Shown: positions 39,801 through 47,477 of the stretch, piece by piece
How positions within the stretch are numbered: position 1 is the first letter of the stretch
Layout: each line of letters starts with the position of its first letter
NCBI GenBank assembly: GCA_026005075.1
Contig: BPKJ01000001.1
Span: forward strand, 1-64,000
From: Lysobacteraceae bacterium
GTDB lineage: Bacteria; Pseudomonadota; Gammaproteobacteria; Xanthomonadales; Xanthomonadaceae
Length of the DNA stretch: 64,000 nucleotides
Reading direction: 5' to 3'
Translations under genes and position numbers: made by a program
Notes under the pieces: generated by a model
The model's database searches: none
What the model was told of the DNA's origin: nothing
What the model saw: the letters and a program-made list of their open reading frames with translations, nothing else

Positions 39801-40173
39801 GCCGGGCTGGGGCCTGTCGGTGGCAAGACAGGGTGGCGTCGACTATGCGATCGCCTTCCTCTACGACCGGCAGGGCCGGCCGGTCTGGCTGGCCGGTGCG
39901 GCCGGCGCCACGCCGGGACGCTTTGCCATGTTTGCCTACCACGGCCCGAGCCGCTGCCCCGGCTGCCCCGGCGAGGCCGAGCCGACGCAGGAGCCGGGCG
40001 GCGATCTCGACTTCCTCGCCGACAGCCTCGACAGCGCACGCCTCGACGCCCGCCTCCGCACCCCGGAGATCGACTGGCAACGCGAGGGCCTGACCTTCCG
40101 GCGCCTGACCGACACCCCCACCGGGATGGATGGCAGTCCGCTCGACGCGGCCGCGACGCCGACTGCCCACTGA
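36838..40173 (+). CDS. Secreted metzincin metalloprotease with TSP3-type calcium repeats and NHL propeller
   Basis: 1111 residues. Signal peptide to about residue 22; propeptide-like region; reprolysin-type catalytic domain with HEVGHNLGAEH (about 333-343, HExxHxxGxxH) and a Met-turn region HTVMGSF. From about 440 to 560 there are seven or so DxDGDGxxD repeats (DLDGDGVPESAD, DTDGDGIGDNAD, DSDGDGVGDRSD) of the thrombospondin-3 calcium-binding kind. An NHL-type beta-propeller follows (STGNDRLLRYCAGDG, VADAAQHRVVRID), then a C-terminal domain with two WxYxFx-DGxPVW-like motifs common in secreted Lysobacterales proteins. It probably digests extracellular protein. The 4-bp gap after the dehydrogenase suggests co-transcription. 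Confidence 0.85.
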   Translation: MSRARRTFAGLLLAGLLGPALAATASAPWPRNWSVVEAGRDGAPPIRPDLARLPQGSVWAVRAGDRAKTPEAWRLELPGGHSIQLGAARTVRHPNGDISLIGRGPEKHGGHHDWGLLTVGTEASFGRFDTPHGRYRLETLGEHGWLIALDHPAIEWLDADREALPPASSAPAPAAAAAPAPPKATTVIDLLLLYSHDFAARYPGSAAQTRAHHLVALANQIFANSGIDLVLRVVGVDPTDYADDEGGGDNGVALGRLADALAGAPGTHPALAGLRSRREALGADLVSLLWPADIETRGSCGIARLFGGGPNQAVNVVADGFSSWSLCAEDVLAHEVGHNLGAEHQNGANSPNAGFGTAFVAPGRFHTVMGSFGSGHPDRGRRLLRFSNPRQFCGGQPCGQFNVSDNARRIRNNMAALAGYRSAAGAPPAPPAPAPLDPDLDGDGVPESADAFPFDARYSRDRDGDGVADEEDAFPDDPSESRDTDGDGIGDNADADDDGDGVPDTEDALPLDASEWQDSDGDGVGDRSDRFPLDRREQRDLDGDGIGDNADPDRDGDGWPDLAAEDGPQDLLVVSTGNDRLLRYCAGDGLFSGIELAESHVPQVFGPQAGLAFSRGFKLLYSTNSSALRRYRREDGRRKDVFIAGYRGGPGPGFNSGFPATLSLGPDDTVFAVDVDGIPQRHDAVDGRPLAQGAFGQALLATAPRASAVSADGLLWIVDRSGQLTALDIADGQLRRQFVPSMASGLPALVDPTAMIVDADGRRLLVADAAQHRVVRIDPERVGDSRVLVASGAGGLQAPAGLARLADGSLVVASAGNDRLLRFDAEGRPLGRFDRGPEGLLRAPRALLALPRVGDRFPDDPRRALLPVAGGWANPDRLGHGLDLQNAGDRLAVIWYTFREDGSPVWYLGLGTLERDLWQAELLEFRWQDGQAVPTAVGEASLRFQDERHAVFAWRLPASTGSEPMRPLDVGPSSRTQFPTAAWFDPGEPGWGLSVARQGGVDYAIAFLYDRQGRPVWLAGAAGATPGRFAMFAYHGPSRCPGCPGEAEPTQEPGGDLDFLADSLDSARLDARLRTPEIDWQREGLTFRRLTDTPTGMDGSPLDAAATPTAH

Positions 40174-40267
40174 ACGCGCCGACGCGGTTCAGGCTTCGGC
40201 CCGTCCGTGTTCATGATCGCCATGGCAGCTTGGTCGGTGCACCCGCAGTCAAGGCCCGGAGGATTCC

Positions 40268-40828
40268 ATGCCCACCGTACGACCTCTCGTCCTCGCCGCA
40301 CTCCTCACGCTGTCCTGCGCACCGGCTGCCGGCCTCGCGCGCGGACTGCCGGACAGCGCACCCCCGCACGCAACCCATGGCCCCGCATCCATCCATGGCG
40401 AGCGCGGGCCGCACGCCTCCGACCGTCCCGAGGGCTACGCCAAGCACGGCCGCCACCCTCGTTGGGACCCCGCGCCCCGCGCCCATCCGCTACCGCGCGG
40501 ACTGCCGCCGGGGGCAAGGCATCCCCACCCCTACCATGAACCCCGGGACTACCACTGGCGCGAATCGTGGTACCACGGCTGGAACGGGACGCGCTACCGC
40601 GCCGCGGTCCGCTACCACTACCCGCAGGGCTACGCCCGCTACCACTGGCGGGTCCGCCACACCTTGCCGCCCGCCTTCCTGGTGCCGGTCTGGTACGTCG
40701 ATCACCGCCCCTACCGGCTCGCCCCGCCCCCCTACGGCTGCCGCTGGGTACGCGTGGACCACGACCTGCTCCTGGTCGAACTGGCCACCGGGCTGATCGT
40801 CGACGTGCTCTACGACTTCTACTACTGA
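40268..40828 (+). CDS. RcnB-family periplasmic protein
   Basis: 186 residues. The signal peptide (MPTVRPLVLAALLTLSCAPA) precedes a His/Pro-rich low-complexity segment and a C-terminal RcnB domain: YRAAVRYHYPQGYARYHWRV, LPPAFLVPVWYV and APPPYGCRWVRVDHDLLLV with the terminal LATGLIVDVLYDFYY. RcnB in E. coli influences nickel/cobalt homeostasis; the many histidines here fit metal binding. No RcnA-like efflux gene is adjacent. Confidence 0.85.
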   Translation: MPTVRPLVLAALLTLSCAPAAGLARGLPDSAPPHATHGPASIHGERGPHASDRPEGYAKHGRHPRWDPAPRAHPLPRGLPPGARHPHPYHEPRDYHWRESWYHGWNGTRYRAAVRYHYPQGYARYHWRVRHTLPPAFLVPVWYVDHRPYRLAPPPYGCRWVRVDHDLLLVELATGLIVDVLYDFYY

Positions 40829-40844
40829 AGACGCGCCGGCCTGC

Positions 40845-41903
40845 TCAGTCCGGCCCGAGGGCGGCAAAGTCGCCGGGGTCCTCGGCCTCCAGTTCGGCAT
40901 CGAGCCGTTCGGTGAGGTCGCCGTCGAAGGCAGCGTCCTCCGGCTGGGCGATGTGGAACAGCGCATCGCCCTGGTTGACCACCGGAAGGTTGCACAAGCC
41001 GATCACCAGCCCCTCCCTGCGGCACAGGATGGGCACCTCGCACTCCCCGAACGGGTCCGAGACCACGCCCAGCACCTGCCCCTTGAGCACCCGGCCGCCG
41101 AGCGGCTGGCGGTGCCGGAACACGCCGCCGGCGGGCGCCCGCAGCCAGTGACTGCGGCGGGCGAGGACACTCGCCGGCTGCAGCGGCCGTTGCGGACCGG
41201 GCAGCATGCCGAGGTGGCGCATCACGCCGAGCACGCCGCGCACCCCCATGCGGACCGGCACCTCGTCGAAGCGCAGGGCCTCGCCGGCCTCGTACAGGAG
41301 CACCGGCACCCCCGCCTCCTGCGCGGCCTGACGGAGGGAGCCGTCGCGCAGCCCCGCGTCGAGCATGACCGGCGCGGCAAACGCCTCGGCCAGCTCCCGC
41401 AGGCGGGCATCGCCAAGGTCGGCACGGATCTGCGGCAGGTTCACGCGATGCACGGCGGCAGAATGCAGGTCGATGCCCACATCGCAACGCGCCACCACTT
41501 CCTGCATGAACAGGTGGGCGAGCTGCGAGGCCAGCGAGCCCGCGGGGTGACCGGGAAACATCCGGTTGAGATCGCGCCGGTCCGGAAGGTAGCGCGAGTG
41601 GGCGATGAAGCCGAAGGCGTTGACCACCGGAACCGCGAGCAAGGTTCCGCGGAGCCGGTGCAGGGCACGGGCACAGAGCACCCTGCGGATGACCTCGACC
41701 CCCACCACCTCGTCGCCATGGATGGCCGCGCTGAGGAACAGCACCGGCCCGGGCTGCCGGCCGTGCAGCACATGGACGGCCAGGGTGACCGGCTGGTGGT
41801 TGGATAGAACGGCAATCGGCAGCTCGACGGTACGCCGGCTTCCTGCCGCGACCTCATGCTGCCCGATGCGGAACGACGCGCGCTGGCGGCGGGAAGAACC
41901 CAT
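40845..41903 (-). CDS. Succinylglutamate desuccinylase/aspartoacylase-family (M14-like) hydrolase
   Basis: 352 residues from the ATG at 41903. Zinc ligands of the AstE/AspA family are visible: LSAAIHGDEVVGVEV (His and Glu) and CDVGIDLHSAAV (His); VVNAFGFIAHSRYLPDRRDLNR supplies the Arg/Asn substrate-binding set, and LLYEAGEALRF the catalytic Glu region. A C-terminal barrel-like extension (GGRVLKGQVLGVVSDPFGE) is typical of the subfamily. It probably cleaves an N-acyl amino acid or peptide amide; the substrate is unknown. Divergent from the SDR gene. Confidence 0.85.
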   Translation of the reverse strand: MGSSRRQRASFRIGQHEVAAGSRRTVELPIAVLSNHQPVTLAVHVLHGRQPGPVLFLSAAIHGDEVVGVEVIRRVLCARALHRLRGTLLAVPVVNAFGFIAHSRYLPDRRDLNRMFPGHPAGSLASQLAHLFMQEVVARCDVGIDLHSAAVHRVNLPQIRADLGDARLRELAEAFAAPVMLDAGLRDGSLRQAAQEAGVPVLLYEAGEALRFDEVPVRMGVRGVLGVMRHLGMLPGPQRPLQPASVLARRSHWLRAPAGGVFRHRQPLGGRVLKGQVLGVVSDPFGECEVPILCRREGLVIGLCNLPVVNQGDALFHIAQPEDAAFDGDLTERLDAELEAEDPGDFAALGPD

Positions 41904-42008
41904 GACCGAAGCATACGCGAGCCGCCGACCGGGTGATAATGGCTGCATGCAAGCCACGCATCCTTCGGTCCTGCCCGACCCCGCCCGCATCCTCGGAAGT
42001 GCCGCCGC

Positions 42009-42737
42009 ATGTCCGTGTTCTGGCTGATCACCGGCGCCTCGCGAGGACTGGGCGCGGCGCTGGCGCGCGCCGCCGTCGCCCGTGGCGACCGCGTTCTCGG
42101 CATCGCCCGCAGCCCTGCGGCGGCAGGCGAGTCGCTGTGCCTCGACCTTGCCGATCTCGACGCGCTGGCCGCGGCGGTCGGCGCGCGGCTTGCGGACGCC
42201 CAGCGCGAGGAACCTGCACCGCAGCGCTGGGTGCTGGTCAACAACGCCGCCGTGCTCGGACCGATCGGGTCCGGCTGGCAGGCCGGCGACGTCGAACAGG
42301 TGCTGCGCGTCAATCTGGGCGCCCCGATGGTGCTCGCCCGCTGCTTCCTCGACTGCCTCGCCGGTCACCCGGCGCCGCGGCTGGTGCTCAACGTCTCCTC
42401 GGGCGCGGCCACCCGGGTCATCGCGGGCTGGTCGCTGTACGCGACCAGCAAGGCCGGACTGGAGCACTTCGGGCGCTGCCTTGCCGCCGAGCACCGTCTG
42501 GACCCGCGCGTGGCCGTGGTCAGCCTGAGTCCGGGCGTGATCGACACCGACATGCAGGCAAGGATCCGCGCAACCGGACCGCAGGACTTCCCGGACCACG
42601 CCCGGTTCGTGGCCCTCCATGAGCAGGGCGCGCTCGCCGACCCCGACACGGTGGCAGCGTCGATCCTGCGCGGCGTCGACCGCGGCCTGCGCTGGGAAGG
42701 CGCGAGCTGCCGACTGGAGGAGTTCGCCGGACCCTGA
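42009..42737 (+). CDS. Short-chain dehydrogenase/reductase
   Basis: 242 residues with all classical SDR landmarks: nucleotide motif TGASRGLG (about residues 8-15), VLVNNAAVLGP, catalytic Ser in LNVSSGAATRV, YATSK (Tyr and Lys), and SPGVIDTDMQ. Closest in style to sepiapterin-reductase/YueD-like enzymes (NADP preference not provable). Its position just upstream of the kynurenine genes could be coincidental. Confidence 0.85.
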   Translation: MSVFWLITGASRGLGAALARAAVARGDRVLGIARSPAAAGESLCLDLADLDALAAAVGARLADAQREEPAPQRWVLVNNAAVLGPIGSGWQAGDVEQVLRVNLGAPMVLARCFLDCLAGHPAPRLVLNVSSGAATRVIAGWSLYATSKAGLEHFGRCLAAEHRLDPRVAVVSLSPGVIDTDMQARIRATGPQDFPDHARFVALHEQGALADPDTVAASILRGVDRGLRWEGASCRLEEFAGP

Positions 42738-42803
42738 TCCCGCGGCAGGGCGGCGGCCGCCGGCCACGCCGCGTCGGCCTGCGCGATGCGACTACAATGC
42801 CGC

Positions 42804-43814
42804 ATGCTTCGCATCGACACCCACACCCACGTGCTTCCGCGCGACTGGCCTGATCTTGCGGCCAAGTACGGCGATCCACGCTTTCCGGTGATCCACCACA
42901 CCGAGGATGGAGCGCATCGGATCTACAAGGACGGCCGCTTCTTCCGCGAGGTCCGCGAATCGAGCTGGGACCTCGAACTGAGGATCGCCGAGTACGCCCG
43001 CCATGGTGTCCAGGTGCAGGTGCTGTCGACCGTGCCGGTCATGTTCAGCTACTGGGCCCGGGCCCACCACGCGCTGGAACTCCACCAGGCCCTGAACGAC
43101 CACCTCGCCGAGGCCTGCGCCCGCTTCCCGAGGCATCTGGCCGGGCTGGGCACGGTGCCGCTGCAGTCGCCGCGCCTTGCGATCCAGGAACTGGAGCGCT
43201 GCATCGACCAGCTCGGTCTTCAGGGCGTGCAGATCGGCTCCCACGTCGGCGCCTGGAACCTCGATGCCCCGGAGCTGTTTCCGTTCTTCGAGGCAGCCCA
43301 GGACCTTGGCGCTGCCGTGCTGATCCACCCCTGGGACATGATGGGCAGCGAGTCCATGCCCAAGTACTGGCTGCCGTGGCTGGTGGGCATGCCGGCCGAG
43401 CAGTCGCGGGCCGCGTGCTGCCTGATCTTTGGCGGCGTGCTGGAACGCCTGCCGCGGCTGCGGGTCGCGCTGGCCCACGGCGGTGGCAGCTTCGCCTTCA
43501 CCCTCGGGCGCATCGAGCACGGCTTCAGGATGCGGCCTGACCTCGTGGCCACCGACAACCCGCGCGGCCCGCGCGAGTACCTCGGCAGGCTGTACTTCGA
43601 CACCTGCGTGCACGACCCTCGGGCGCTTGCCTACCTGGTCGACCTGCTCGGCCCGGAGCGGCTCATGCTCGGGACCGACTACCCCTTCCCGCTGGGCGAG
43701 CAGCAACCCGGACGCTGCGTCGAGGAGCTCGGCCTGGACGAGACCGCCCGGTGCCGCATCCTCTCGGGCACCGCACTCGAATGGCTGGGCCTTCCGCCGC
43801 ACCGTTTCCACTGA
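42804..43814 (+). CDS. 2-Amino-3-carboxymuconate-6-semialdehyde decarboxylase (ACMSD)
   Basis: Amidohydrolase-fold zinc decarboxylase that diverts the kynurenine pathway away from quinolinate/NAD. 336 residues from the ATG at 42804 (MLRIDTHTHVLPRDWPDL, with the HxH metal pair). Further signatures: AVLIHPWDMMG (His), RVALAHGGGSFAFTLGRIEHG (His, Arg), LMLGTDYPFPLGE (metal Asp). Length matches the family (about 335). It is followed after 21 bp by kynU, so they are probably one operon. Confidence 0.92.
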   Translation: MLRIDTHTHVLPRDWPDLAAKYGDPRFPVIHHTEDGAHRIYKDGRFFREVRESSWDLELRIAEYARHGVQVQVLSTVPVMFSYWARAHHALELHQALNDHLAEACARFPRHLAGLGTVPLQSPRLAIQELERCIDQLGLQGVQIGSHVGAWNLDAPELFPFFEAAQDLGAAVLIHPWDMMGSESMPKYWLPWLVGMPAEQSRAACCLIFGGVLERLPRLRVALAHGGGSFAFTLGRIEHGFRMRPDLVATDNPRGPREYLGRLYFDTCVHDPRALAYLVDLLGPERLMLGTDYPFPLGEQQPGRCVEELGLDETARCRILSGTALEWLGLPPHRFH

Positions 43815-43835
43815 GACACGCCACCTGACCGGACC

Positions 43836-45110
43836 ATGAGCCTGAACGCCTTCGAGCAGGAAGCGCGGCAACTCGACGCCGCCGACCCGCTCGCCCACTT
43901 CCGCGAAGCCTTCCTCATCCCCCCGCATGGCAACGGGCCGATGCACTACTTCGTCGGCAACTCGCTCGGCCTGATGCCGCGCGCGACCCGCGGCGTCCTC
44001 GACGAGGTCATGCGCGACTGGGCCCAGCATGCGGTCGAGGGCCACTTCGCGGCCGACCACCCGTGGATGCACTACCACGGCCTGGTGCGCGAGCCCCTGG
44101 CCGAGCTGGTCGGCGCGAAGCCGGTGGAGGTGGTGGCGATGAACACCCTGACCGTCAACCTGCATCTGATGATGGTCAGCTTCTACCGCCCGCAGCCCGG
44201 GCGTTCGGCGATCCTGATCGAGGCCGGCGCCTTTCCCTCCGACCGGCACGCGGTCGAGTCGCAGATCCGCTTCCACGGCCTCGACCCGGCCCGAGAGCTG
44301 ATCGAGGTCGAGCCGGACGAGGGCGAGCGGATCAGCGATGCCGCCTTCGAGCGCGCGTTCGCCGAGCACGGCTCACGCATCGCCCTTGCCCTGCTGCCTG
44401 GCGTGCAATACCGCACCGGTCAGCTCCTCGACATCGCCGCCCTCACCGCGCTTGCGCGGCGGCACGGCTGCGCCGTCGGCTGGGACCTCGCCCACGCGGT
44501 GGGCAATGTGCCGCTCGCCCTGCACGAGGCCGGGCCGGATTTTGCCGTGTGGTGCCACTACAAGTACTGCAACAGTGGCCCCGGCGCGATCGCCGGCTGC
44601 TTCGTCCACGAGCGGCATGCGGTAGCCTCGCTGCCCCGCTTCGCGGGCTGGTGGGGCCACGACCCCGAGACCCGCTTCCTGATGCGCCCCGAGTTCCAGC
44701 CGGCCCGTGGCGCAGACGGCTGGCAGCTGTCCAACCCGCCGGTGCTGTCGCTGGCTCCGCTGCGGGCCTCGCTCGACCTGTTCCACCAGGCGGGCATGGC
44801 CGCGCTGCGCGCCAAGTCCCTGCACCTGACCGGCTTCCTCGAGCGCGGCATCGATGCCCTGCTCGCCGACACCCTCGAGATCCTCACCCCGCGCGAACCC
44901 GCCCGCCGCGGCTGCCAGCTCTCGCTGCGGGTGCGAGCCGGCCGCGAGGCCGGGCGCGCGCTGTTCGGTTTCCTCAAGTCCCGCGGCGTGCTGGGCGACT
45001 GGCGCGAGCCGGACGTGATCCGCATCGCTCCGGTGCCGCTGTACAACCGCTTCACGGATGTCGCCGCCTTCCTGCGCGAGGCACTGGCCTGGCGCGAGCG
45101 TCGCGCATGA
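43836..45110 (+). CDS. kynU: Kynureninase
   Basis: PLP enzyme splitting kynurenine or 3-hydroxykynurenine to (hydroxy)anthranilate and alanine. 424 residues. MHYFVGNSLGLMPRATRG near the N-terminus, VVAMNTLTVNLHLMMVSFY, GCAVGWDLAHAVGNVPLALH (PLP-contact Asp) and the Lys region VWCHYKYCNSGPGAI are signature kynureninase blocks. Its TGA overlaps the kmo start (ATGA), so the two are translationally coupled. Confidence 0.94.
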   Translation: MSLNAFEQEARQLDAADPLAHFREAFLIPPHGNGPMHYFVGNSLGLMPRATRGVLDEVMRDWAQHAVEGHFAADHPWMHYHGLVREPLAELVGAKPVEVVAMNTLTVNLHLMMVSFYRPQPGRSAILIEAGAFPSDRHAVESQIRFHGLDPARELIEVEPDEGERISDAAFERAFAEHGSRIALALLPGVQYRTGQLLDIAALTALARRHGCAVGWDLAHAVGNVPLALHEAGPDFAVWCHYKYCNSGPGAIAGCFVHERHAVASLPRFAGWWGHDPETRFLMRPEFQPARGADGWQLSNPPVLSLAPLRASLDLFHQAGMAALRAKSLHLTGFLERGIDALLADTLEILTPREPARRGCQLSLRVRAGREAGRALFGFLKSRGVLGDWREPDVIRIAPVPLYNRFTDVAAFLREALAWRERRA

Positions 45111-46468
45111 GGCCCGCCCGCGAGTGCTGCATCGTTGGCGCCGGCATGGCCGGCAGCCTGCTCGGCACCCTGCTCGCGCGCCGCGGCTGGAGGGTGGACC
45201 TGTTCGAGCGGCGGCCCGATCCGCGCCGGGTCGGCTACGAGGGCGGCCGTTCGATCAACCTTGCCCTGGCCGAGCGCGGCCTGCATGCGCTGCGCCTCGC
45301 GGGCCTCGAGTCACCGGTGATGGCCCAGGCGATCATGATGCGCGGACGCATGGTCCACGTGCCGGGCCAGCCGCCGCAACTGCAGCGCTACGGCCGCGAC
45401 GATCGCGAGGTGATCTGGTCGGTCCACCGTGGCCGGCTCAACCTGACCATGCTCGACGCCGCCGAGGCCGCAGGAGCCCGCATCCACTTCGAGACCCGGC
45501 TCGAGCACATCGACTGGGTCGATCAGCGCCTGCATTTCCGGCGTCCGGGAAACCGCTGCGTGCACCACGACTTCGACTTCGTGGTCGGCGCCGACGGTGC
45601 GGGATCGACGGTGCGCCACGAGATCGCCCGCGAGCTTCCCCTGGGGCAGCGCGTGGATGAGCTCGGGCACGGCTACAAGGAACTGGAGATCCCGCCCGCC
45701 GAGGACGGCGGCTTCCGGATCGAGCCGCATGCCCTGCACATCTGGCCGCGCGGCCACTTCATGTGCATCGCCCTGCCCAACACCGAACGCAGCTTCACGG
45801 TCACACTGTTCCTGCCTCGCCGCGGCCCGCATCCCAGTTTCGAGAGCCTCCGCGACGGCCAGGCCGCACAGCGCTTCTTCCGCGAGACCTTTGCCGATGC
45901 CGCCCCTCTCATGCCCGACCTCGTCCGCCATTTCGACGCGCATCCGGTCGGCATGCTCGCCACCCTCTACCTCGACCGCTGGTACCTCGACCAGCGTGCG
46001 GTGCTGCTCGGCGACGCCGCCCACGCGATGGTGCCGTTCCACGGCCAGGGCATGAACTGCGCCTTCGAGGACTGCGTCGAGCTCGCCACGCGGCTGGATT
46101 CGGCCGCGGATCGTGAGGCCGCCTTCGCCGAGTACGAGGCGGTGCGCCTGCCCAATGCGCGCGCGATCCAGGCGATGGCGCTGGAGAACTACATCGAGAT
46201 GCGCGACCGCGTCGACGATGCCGACTACCTGCTCCAGCGCGAACTGGAAAAACGGCTCGCTGCGCGCCACCCGGAACGCTTCGTGCCGCGCTACAGCATG
46301 GTCAGCTTCACCCGCGTTCCCTACGCCACAGCCTTGGAGCGCGGCCGTATCCAGCGCGAGCTGCTGGTCGAGGCAACCCGCGGGCTGGACGCGATCGACC
46401 AGGTCAACCTCGAGGCCCTGGACCGCCGCATCCTCGACCTGCTCGAGCCGCTCGCGCCGCCATCCTGA
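45107..46468 (+). CDS. kmo: Kynurenine 3-monooxygenase
   Basis: FAD/NADPH monooxygenase making 3-hydroxykynurenine. About 453 residues from the ATG at 45107. FAD motif CCIVGAGMAGSLLGTLLARR at the N-terminus, GRSINLALAERGLHALR (substrate region), FDFVVGADGAGSTVR, and LLGDAAHAMVPFHGQGMNCA with FEDC: all are typical of KMO. The C-terminal part (RYSMVSFTRVPYATALERG) is also KMO-like. Functions with kynU and the ACMSD gene just upstream. Confidence 0.94.
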   Translation: MRPARECCIVGAGMAGSLLGTLLARRGWRVDLFERRPDPRRVGYEGGRSINLALAERGLHALRLAGLESPVMAQAIMMRGRMVHVPGQPPQLQRYGRDDREVIWSVHRGRLNLTMLDAAEAAGARIHFETRLEHIDWVDQRLHFRRPGNRCVHHDFDFVVGADGAGSTVRHEIARELPLGQRVDELGHGYKELEIPPAEDGGFRIEPHALHIWPRGHFMCIALPNTERSFTVTLFLPRRGPHPSFESLRDGQAAQRFFRETFADAAPLMPDLVRHFDAHPVGMLATLYLDRWYLDQRAVLLGDAAHAMVPFHGQGMNCAFEDCVELATRLDSAADREAAFAEYEAVRLPNARAIQAMALENYIEMRDRVDDADYLLQRELEKRLAARHPERFVPRYSMVSFTRVPYATALERGRIQRELLVEATRGLDAIDQVNLEALDRRILDLLEPLAPPS

Positions 46469-46520
46469 GCCGGCCTCTCCCTTCCCGTCCCGCAGGCACT
46501 GCACCAGGAGCACCGCACCG

Positions 46521-46962
46521 ATGAACTACCTGCACACCATGCTTCGCGTCGAGGACCTGGACCGCGCGCTCGATTTCTTCGTCGGCAAGCTCGGATGCGT
46601 CGAGGTGAGTCGGAAGGAGTACCCGCAGGCCCGCTTCACCCTAGTCTTCCTCGCCGCACCGGGGGATCTCGCAGCGGGCCCGCAGCCACGGCACGCCGCT
46701 CATCGAGCTGACCTGGAACTGGGACCCCGAGAGGCTGACGTCCGGCCGCAACTTCGGTCATCTCGCCTTCCGTGTCGAGGACATCCACGCGACCTGCCGC
46801 CGGCTGATGGAGGCCGGCGTCGCCATCCTGCGCCCGCCCCGCGACGGTCACATGGCCTTCGTCCGCTCGCCCGACGGACATTCGATCGAGCTGCTCCAGG
46901 CCGGCGAGCCGCTCCCGCCCGAGGAGCCCTGGATCTCGATGCCCAACCGCGGGACCTGGTGA
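46521..46962 (+). CDS. Lactoylglutathione lyase-like (glyoxalase I) gene, frame broken by one base
   Basis: The N-terminal half ([20 protein letters not shown], then [22 protein letters not shown]) and C-terminal half ([65 protein letters not shown]) are the two beta-alpha-beta-beta-beta modules of the VOC/glyoxalase I fold, but in different frames. One base too many in the GGG run at about 46677-46680 accounts for the break; corrected length about 146 residues. The metal ligands His (TMLRV start), Glu (LIELTW), His (GHLAF) and Glu (SIELLQ) are present. Role: detoxification of methylglyoxal-glutathione or a related lyase. Confidence 0.82.
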
Positions 46963-47023
46963 GCGCCACGCCGAGGGGCATCCCGCGCAAGACGCCGGCG
47001 CCCGGGGCGCGCTCATGGCGAAG

Positions 47024-47446
47024 CTAGCGTGGCCACCATGGCGGCAGCTCGGCGCCCTTCTGCAGGCGTTCGATCCGGCGCCGGCTGCGCTTGTCGGGGC
47101 GGCCCGGCGGCGGCTGGAAGCCCTGTTCGGCCGCCCGCCTGCGCGCCCTTTCCTCCTCACGGCGCTGCCTTGCCTCCTCGCTCTCGTGGTAGAGCTGGCG
47201 CGCTTGCGGCGCCGGGCCGCGGACGGTCGAGACGTCCCGTACCTCCACCTCGAAGACCTCGCCGGCGCGCTCGATACGCAGCACATCGCCGGCACGGACA
47301 CTGCGCGAAGGCTTGCCGACCGTCTGCCCGCCCAGGGCGACCCGGCCGTTCTCCACCGCCTGCCGGGCCAGCGAGCGGGTCTTGAAGAACCGGGCCGCCC
47401 ACAGCCACTGGTCGATGCGCACCTCGCGGGGCGGCGCCGTGCTCAC
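47024..47446 (-). CDS. hslR: S4-domain heat-shock RNA-binding protein (Hsp15)
   Basis: 140 residues. The S4 RNA-binding domain spans about residues 8-70 (VRIDQWLWAARFFKTRSLAR, QAVENGRVALGGQTVGKPSR). The C-terminal basic tail (EEARQRREEERARRRAAEQG, RPDKRSRRRIERLQKG) is the family's usual ending. In E. coli Hsp15 recycles free 50S subunits still carrying nascent chains after heat shock. Here it lies beside htpG, another heat-shock gene, read in the same direction. Confidence 0.9.
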   Translation of the reverse strand: MSTAPPREVRIDQWLWAARFFKTRSLARQAVENGRVALGGQTVGKPSRSVRAGDVLRIERAGEVFEVEVRDVSTVRGPAPQARQLYHESEEARQRREEERARRRAAEQGFQPPPGRPDKRSRRRIERLQKGAELPPWWPR

Positions 47447-47477
47447 CGGCGACCGCCTCCGCCATGCACAACGGCCC

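Noticed and set aside
36640..40170. A 1176-codon open frame antisense to the metzincin gene
   Set aside because: The plus strand holds the zincin, calcium-repeat and NHL motifs; the reverse frame is only low-complexity and results from high GC.
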